A stretch of 64,000 bases of DNA from Spinellus fusiger (lineage: Eukaryota > Mucoromycota > Mucoromycetes > Mucorales > Phycomycetaceae), in contig JALLLS010000012.1 in NCBI GenBank assembly GCA_025094145.1, positions 372,001 to 436,000 of the forward strand, written 5' to 3'. The notes below the pieces were generated by a model. That model searched no databases and was not told the DNA's origin. It saw only the letters and a list, made by a program, of their open reading frames with translations. Position numbers and translations under genes: made by a program. Within the stretch, counting starts at the first letter, position 1. Every line of letters starts with the position of its first letter. Shown one piece after another: positions 57,601-64,000 of the stretch.

Positions 57601-60072
57601 ATAAGCACACTAATCTAATCCTCTTTACCACCACCTTAATTACTAATAAGTCATATTTCAATAGAGCAAGACCATCCCACCACGGACCTTCTGGTAAGCA
57701 GACAGACAGACAGGCAGGCCAGTGTCTTTATTAGGTTTAGTAGTTAATTTCATGGGTGTCTTTTTGGGTTACCCTAATAGAACACCCTTGGATGGTTACA
57801 CATAAAGAGGAATTTTTACTTCCATGGCAACTACATCACATATAGCCCATCCTTCTGCTCAATCCATTCATTCAGTAGAGTGCTATGTTACTGTTTTTAA
57901 ACTATATAAATTTTAAAAAAGAATGTTCAATAGTTGTTTATCACTCATGGCAAAGAGGTTTCTATGAGTGCTTTGAGTCTTCTCAGTGGTACCTATCAAA
58001 TAGACTGTTAAGATTCCGATGAATTTGAGACACATTATGTAAAGGTAAAAATATCAGTCCTATGATCAACATCAACAATGAAAAAGAGGTTTGGGTAAAT
58101 GGTACCTTGGTACTAGAATAAAAAAGGATCTATCAGTTTCTGTGACTATAGGGAGGGTAGTAGGAAATGAACACATCAACCCATTATAATCCACAGCGAA
58201 GTATCAGCTTACAGAAGAAGCACGAACAGACAAGAAAAGGCAAAAGTTTGTGTGAATTCAAGCTAAGCATGGCTATACTGTGGTTATCTTTTAACCTTTC
58301 TCAGTCAATCGAATTGCCTTCTATAAATACTTGTCGATTTCCAATAGAACAGCCGCACTAAGAACACTAATCACTATTGACATGCTCTCTTCAGGCTTGG
58401 CATACCAACAGACAATAGAGTGCACACTATCGATTTGCTCCATCTCACCAAAAGGGCATGTGCTGAATTCATAGTTAGAGTTCTACATTAATAGTGTGTA
58501 TAGATCACAAAGAATAGACATGTGGTAAATAACAAGTCTCTACCAATAGGCACATTCTATTAGAGTGTGTGGATCACCTTACGAACAAGAGGAGAGGGGA
58601 GAAGCGTGGCTGCTATTCATAATGACGCTTTCAGAAGGAATGGTAACACCGCCAGAAATTCAATAAAATGTCTATTCACAGGCAAGAGTCTTTATTCAAT
58701 GGAAAACACATGTATCACTTGTTACTGACTTTCAAGCTATAAAACCCAATTTATCTTTTTATTTGCTTGTCCTCATATCCAAGCAACCAAATCTTATTTG
58801 TTTATTTCACCTATTATTTAGTCAGTTATATCAATATATTTAGTCAGTTATTTAGCCAATTATCTCAAATAATTCCACATTCTTTAGCCAATGAATTCAC
58901 TGATTTTTTAATTGGACACACAATGAGGGAAAATGGTGTGGAGAGAGGCGAGATGGGTCCATTGGGTTTATTGGGTCCATTATGTCAAATGTATATGTAT
59001 CTGTTCCTTCTTTCCTACAATTTAAATTCGTGAGTTTAAGTCCTATAGAATAAGGGTGAATTATAACATATGAAAATTGGTAATAGCAATTTATTGATGT
59101 TTCTATTACTTTCATATCCCAAGACAGTCGCTCGTTTTCATAGTCAACGAAAGGAGAGTTATTGTTAGTATTGGAAAACCTTTAGTCTCTACCATGAGGA
59201 GGATTTTCTATTGGACAACAACAATCATCTCGGTCCAGAAAGTCGGCCTGTTGATTTAGAATATGAATAATAAATAAATAAATAGTTTTTCTTAATTTGT
59301 ACACTTGGCAGAACCTGTCAATTGTTTTGAAATGTATAGGAACAACACCTATTGATTCTCCAATTATTCTTTTAATTTTAATTCATTTCCCAGTGTCCTT
59401 ATAACAAGAGAATTAAAAGTAACAAGAGATTAGCAAGGGAGTAAGTAAAAGACTACATTAGTAGACATGAGTTAGATCTACTTTGCCACGGTAGAAATAC
59501 TACATGGAATTTAGAGTAATATTCTGAAATGTCATACTGCATTTAAACATATCAGTTTTTATTTTTTTATTTTTTTATTTTAATATTTCTTATTAATTGC
59601 AAACCAAGCACTCTGCAGATTAATTATTGTGCCTTGAATAAACACATCCCATGACTTTTTTCTACACACCCAACTATTTTCCTGGCTTTTAACAGCCTTT
59701 TTAGTCGCCATTTCGCTGTTGAATATTTTCGCTTTTTATAGAATAAATAAAAAATAAGCGTGGATTTGCTAAAGAAAAGAAAAGTACTATCTAGGAAATA
59801 ACTAAAAATAATTATACAGTTTATTTTAAAAAAGTAGTTTATAAATAAATGATTGGATAATAGCGCATATTATTCTATACTGTAACTATCTTTGTTTTAG
59901 TATTGTAACTACTTTGCTTTGGAGGCATATCTTGAGTGCAATAGATGCCATGCCATAGAAGTATCCTCTCGTTATAAGAAGATAGATATATGTATAATGA
60001 CTTAAGCTAATAGTTACCAGAAGAAAAACTAAGTGCGCTATCACTTGGAAAGAGTACTTTTTCTTATCTATC
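57601..60072. other. Gene-poor region
   Basis: No convincing gene. At 59663-59700 there is an orphan left end of the TACACACC family (TACACACCCAACTATTTTCC followed by TGGCTTTTAAC). Confidence 0.5.
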
Positions 60073-61639
60073 TACACACCAGGAGATTTTTCTGGCCTTT
60101 AAGCGCTGATATCTCCTTCCTTTTACATTACAAAAAAGTTGCCTTTTATGGATCTGTATTTAAAATCAAAGGTTTGCAGTATCCAAAATATTATTTCCTT
60201 TTGTGGAATACCTCAATATCAAATTGTATTATCAGTAAGAAATATTGTTTACGAACAAAATTGTTGATTGTCGTGATATTACTTTCTTTTTATGGATAGC
60301 GGCGTCTCTAGTGGAAAAGCCAGCTAAAAGAAGAAAGAAATGAAGGGACACATTCCATTACATTTCAATAATATCATAGTTGGAAGTATTAGCATATAAA
60401 ATATAGTATAAAAGAAGTATTGAATTGAATGAATAAAGACCAGAGTTCTACTACACGTTTGACTGTCCGGATTTCCTTTGATACCTAAGATCAAAGACGA
60501 CATGATGGATAAAATTGTTTATTACAATAATATAGCTAATAATACTGTAGCTAATACTATACTATTACTATAGCTACTACTGTTCTAGGCGTATTCCTTC
60601 ATAGCAATAGTAAATACACTCTAAAAGCCTTATGCTTTATTCTTGAGATATATATTACTATGCTTGGGAATACACCCTAGACACCTTAGACAGTATAGAA
60701 GGAAGAAGACCACCTTGGACTGACTTGAGAAAGAGTCTTAACTTATCTAATAACAGAAGAGTGTATTAGTAATAATTCAATAAGAGAGATAGTATGCTTA
60801 CCTTGTACTTAATACTTGTCTTGGGAATAATAAGCTATGTTTTATCTATTGGAAGAAAAGTCAGTACTATGCCTTATGGATTACAATGAGCTCAAGCCCA
60901 GATAAAGACACTGCTTACCTTTTTATCACTAGAATAGTCCTTGGTGGTGTCTATCACCTCCTTCTATTGTTTCTCTTTGTTAATAATGGCACAATACCTT
61001 GCTCAGTTATGCTCATCTTGACAAGTACTTAAATATTAAGTTGTATGTGCAGTGTGGGAGATAACAAAAGGAGGGGAATATCAAAACAAATAGTTTCTCT
61101 TTCTCTATTCTGGTGATGTATACACTAGTCTCCACCCATAAAACTCATAAGTCAAAATTCACAGATCAAACAATTCACACTCTATTTGCCTTGAACCTAA
61201 AGTCCAGTATTAGAAACAATACCCTGTTATCATCAAGTACTATTGTTAATAACAGTTACAATAAGATAGTTGTTGAAGTGATTATGAATATAGATTCAGT
61301 AAATGGCTATACATTTGTTAATATAACTGACATTGGTTCTATTTTATGGACAATAATCACTAGAGTTAACTCTATAAGTTCTGTAATACATCTTTCTTAA
61401 GCAGTGTTATGTTGCAAATACTGTGGGCTTATAGATAGCACATGTTAAACATTAAATGCAGTGATTGAGTTGCAATGTCAGCTTTACTTCTTCCTTTTAT
61501 CTAACTCTATAGTGTTTAATTGCACAGTCCATAGTCAATGCCAAGACAGATAGACAGTGAGAAGGTTATTTTCAAACACATTGACCAACCAAAGAAATAA
61601 TATGATTTCATTGTTCATGTATTTCCCTTTATATCCCAA

Positions 61640-61950
61640 AAGTATTCTGTTGCTATGAGACAAGAGACACACAGGACCTCGTAGGGCTGGTTACTCATCC
61701 GGAAATTGACAGAAAAGAGAAGGGTATGAGGTGACAGAAGGCAAAATAGTAGTTGTAATAATAATAGTACCCTATGGGAATACAGAAAGAAAACAAGTCG
61801 AGAACAAGAAACAGTCAGCTGTCCAAGTCCTTAAAGCTTATCTTGTTTATACTCTAGGAAGCTGTTTGGATTAAAGTCTATTTTATTAAGAATGTAGACA
61901 ACTAAACTTTTTATATTAGTTTGGCATTTCTTCTTTGACTATGAATTTGA
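61640..61950 (-). mobile_element. LINE 3'-end-like fragment inside the TIR element
   Basis: Similar in order and sequence to 33720-34140: ACACATAGGGCC/ACACACAGGACCTC, GGCTGG(C/T)TACT, AACAGGTTG/AACAAGTCG, CTTGTTTAT and the AAAGTAGA/GAATGTAGA...AACTACACTTTTTATA(C/T)TAGT stretch. Confidence 0.5.
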
Positions 61951-62699
61951 CTATTTTGCTATTTTGCTATTCTCAATTAATAGCTATGGCTTTCATAGAA
62001 CATCCAAAAAGACTGGGAAGGGTAACTGTCCTGTCCTACAGTGTGTATAATCTTGGTCCTGTATTTCAAGGCCATAGAATTCAATAAAGTGATTTTGTTG
62101 TAAATAAAGTTTGTCTCTTCCCTTGAAACATACATAGGACAAGAGGAGAGAATCCATCTCTGAATTTACTGAGATGTTATTATCGTATAGCTTCGATCCT
62201 TATAGCTTAAAAATATATAAAAGTAGCCTCAAGATCTATACTATGTAGCTTTGTAAAATATATCCTTTATTCTGTAATAAAGGGCACTAGGGTTATCAAC
62301 AAGACCACTAGAGAGATACATCCGTAGTAGTTCGGTCTCTAGCAGGGACAAAGAAATAGAGTATTAGTACAATGGCTAATCTAGGGAAATCAAAGAGGGT
62401 ACATGAACAGGAACACAACACGATTTGAGCACAATGAGTAACTAGGCAACTGTTCTTTAAGGAATTCTTTTCTTTCTAGAATGTTGTTGTAGTCTGCATT
62501 ACTTTGGTAGTTCTGATTAAGCAAGTGACTTGTGAAGTTTCGTTTTGTTCTCTTCTGTTCGGATATAAATACATGTCAAACACACTGTCTGTTTTTCTCC
62601 ATATCTTCTACCCTCTTTATTTTGTTTGCCTTTGTCTGGCATATAAACCAACAGTTGTAATCTGGTGAGTGTTTGTGTATGTTTATTATGTCTTACATG

Positions 62700-62998
62700 T
62701 TGGTCAGTTTCTATTGTATATTCTTTTACTATAATAAGCCCAGTGAATCCGTTACAAAGGCAAAGGCAAGAAGAAGGTGCCAGTGCAAGGGTAATACGAC
62801 ATACATAGAGAGTACATTAATACATTTCGAACTAATTATTTTTACTGTTTTATTATTGAAAAGGGGTATTGGCACCTAAAAGGATTGGAGTACAATCCTA
62901 CCAAGCTGCCAGCCATTGCCTATGACACAGGAATAAAGGTGAAAGATGCTGCCAAGTTTAAAGGTCATTGTGTTGGTTTGACGAGAGTTTTATATTAA
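62700..62998 (+). pseudogene. Possible TnpB/Fanzor-like remnant, copy 3
   Basis: Plus strand: SVTKAKARRRCQCKG, an intron-like gap, then YWHLKGLEYNPTKLPAIAYD, TGIKVKDAAKFKGHCVGLTRVLY and TAA. The K-L-P-x-I-A-Y-x-x-G ... K-F-K-G-x-x-x-G-x-x-x-x-L pattern resembles the segment before the zinc ribbon in TnpB-like proteins of Mucoromycota. The zinc ribbon itself is absent, so it is a fragment. Confidence 0.35.
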
Positions 62999-63493
62999 TC
63001 ATTGAAAAAAGAGACAAAAGGGTGGAGATCTTCTTATGGTTGATGTTGATAAAATTCGAACATAGAGGGTAAGCATGATTGACCTCTCAACCAATATGAA
63101 AGGCTCTTCTAACAGTTTTCTTTTTTCTTTTTTGTTCTCAAGATCTGCCACACATAACACAAATATCCTCACTGAGGTATTAGTGAATTTCAACAATATC
63201 CGCGCTTGCCAAAGTTGCGGAATTGTTTAGAACAGAGATGTGAATGCATCAAAGGGTATCTATACAGTCACATAAGAATAGATATTCTTATTCATATTAT
63301 ATTATATATCGCCACATCGAAAGTGGTTTCCTTCGGGATTCAGATATTTACAGGTAAATTTACATAATAATCTTTATTTAAGAACTAACATGAATATATT
63401 TCACTTTTTTTGGTCCTTTTCAAATCTATGTCATTTCTAAACAATTGTATTTCGACTATTTCCTTCTATATCCTAAAGACCTCCTGGTGTGTA

Positions 63494-64000
63494 TAGAAAG
63501 AACTGCCAGTGACAAGTGAATAAATAGAGATAGTAAGCTTACCTTGTAATAAACATCCTGGACTTCCATAAGAGTCAAAGACTATCTATTAGAAGGGAGT
63601 AAGCATCATAGTCATTTCTAGAGTCCCATGTTATTTACCTTGTGTTTCATAGAATGACTAAAAAAATACACTTTAATGCATTCTTGTTTTGCCCTGCAAC
63701 AGTCATAGTCAGTGTGTGGAGGTAAATGCTGATATTCAAATTAAGAACAAATACCCTCTTTGTCTTTTAAATAGACTGTAGATAATGCCATATCCTTTAA
63801 TAGTTTATAATAGTATGCTACTTTAGTCTACTCAGATACTCTTAGTTAATGTCTGCATCTTAAGTTCAATTATTGAGTGTGTTTTTTTCTATAATTGACC
63901 TTTTGACTTTTGATTATCAAAAGACATATCATAATCTGTCTTGTTAACAATGGTTTATATTCATAACAATAGACAGAAGATAAAAATAAACTCACTCCAA
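63494..64000. other. AT-rich end of window
   Basis: No gene is recognised. Confidence 0.5.

Larger units (their letters stand above)
60073..63493. mobile_element. TACACACC-TIR element, long
   Basis: TACACACCAGGAG at 60073-60085 and its exact inverse at 63481-63493 bound 3.4 kb. The first half (60085-61620) is homologous to the short element at 41617-42377. The second half contains a LINE-tail-like segment (61640-61950) and a TnpB/Fanzor-like remnant (62700-62998). TA at both ends could be the target duplication. Confidence 0.6.

Noticed and set aside
58767..59033. 88-codon plus ORF near 58.8 kb
   Set aside because: Repetitive SYIN/LVSYIN-like sequence from short local repeats, no splice context and no family resemblance.
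41617..63493. Elements at 41.6 and 60 kb as the two LTRs of one retroelement
   Set aside because: Their ends are inverted rather than direct repeats, and host genes lie between them.

Overview
This window reads as euchromatin from an early-diverging filamentous fungus, most likely Mucoromycota. I infer this from AT-rich DNA, dense short GT-AG introns (about 40-130 nt, several with a TACTAAC/TACTAAT branch point), fungal-type proteins, and TnpB/Fanzor-like, DD35E Tc1-like and LINE remnants. No species call is possible without a search. All gene models were spliced by hand; reading phase was checked at every junction and exceptions are stated.

Layout. 1-5 kb: 3' end of a SCAMP gene, a disordered protein with a possible eIF4E-binding motif, COA5/Pet191 and mitochondrial ribosomal protein uL1m. 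5.2-9.5 kb: two dead Tc1-like elements and empty AT-rich DNA. 9.6-14.2 kb: a possible secreted peptide, SURF4/Erv29 and a GH36 alpha-galactosidase-like enzyme. 14.6-16.3 kb: an inverted-repeat element enclosing a decayed TnpB/Fanzor-like gene. 17.1-21.6 kb: an alpha-arrestin and a 15-exon Ku70. 21.8-25.6 kb: a second TnpB/Fanzor relic and a truncated Tc1 copy. 25.6-33.3 kb: a PY-motif membrane protein, a secreted beta-helix protein, an F-box/LRR protein, a DUF1640/MCUR1-like mitochondrial protein and enoyl-CoA hydratase.

33.7-46.8 kb is a transposon-rich block. It holds a full-length but mutated LINE with target-site duplication, a nearly intact DD35E Tc1-like element wedged between that LINE and a head-to-head truncated LINE copy, a TACACACC-TIR element, an alpha/beta hydrolase gene, and a Tc1-like element nested in another transposon's inverted repeat. 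46.9-57.4 kb returns to genes: a NOL11/Utp8-like nucleolar protein, an EF-hand protein with a 21-nt microexon, a Nudix ADP-sugar hydrolase and a PX-PH-RhoGAP (Bem3-like). 57.5-64 kb has no convincing gene; most of it is a 3.4-kb TACACACC-TIR element with LINE-like and TnpB-like remnants.

The host genes are unlinked housekeeping functions: ER export, mitochondrial translation and cytochrome oxidase assembly, beta-oxidation, DNA end joining, rRNA processing and Rho signalling. There is no operon-like logic. The most unusual content is the set of decayed RNA-guided-nuclease-like (TnpB/Fanzor-type) genes, two of them inside inverted-repeat-bounded elements, and the nested transposon architecture.
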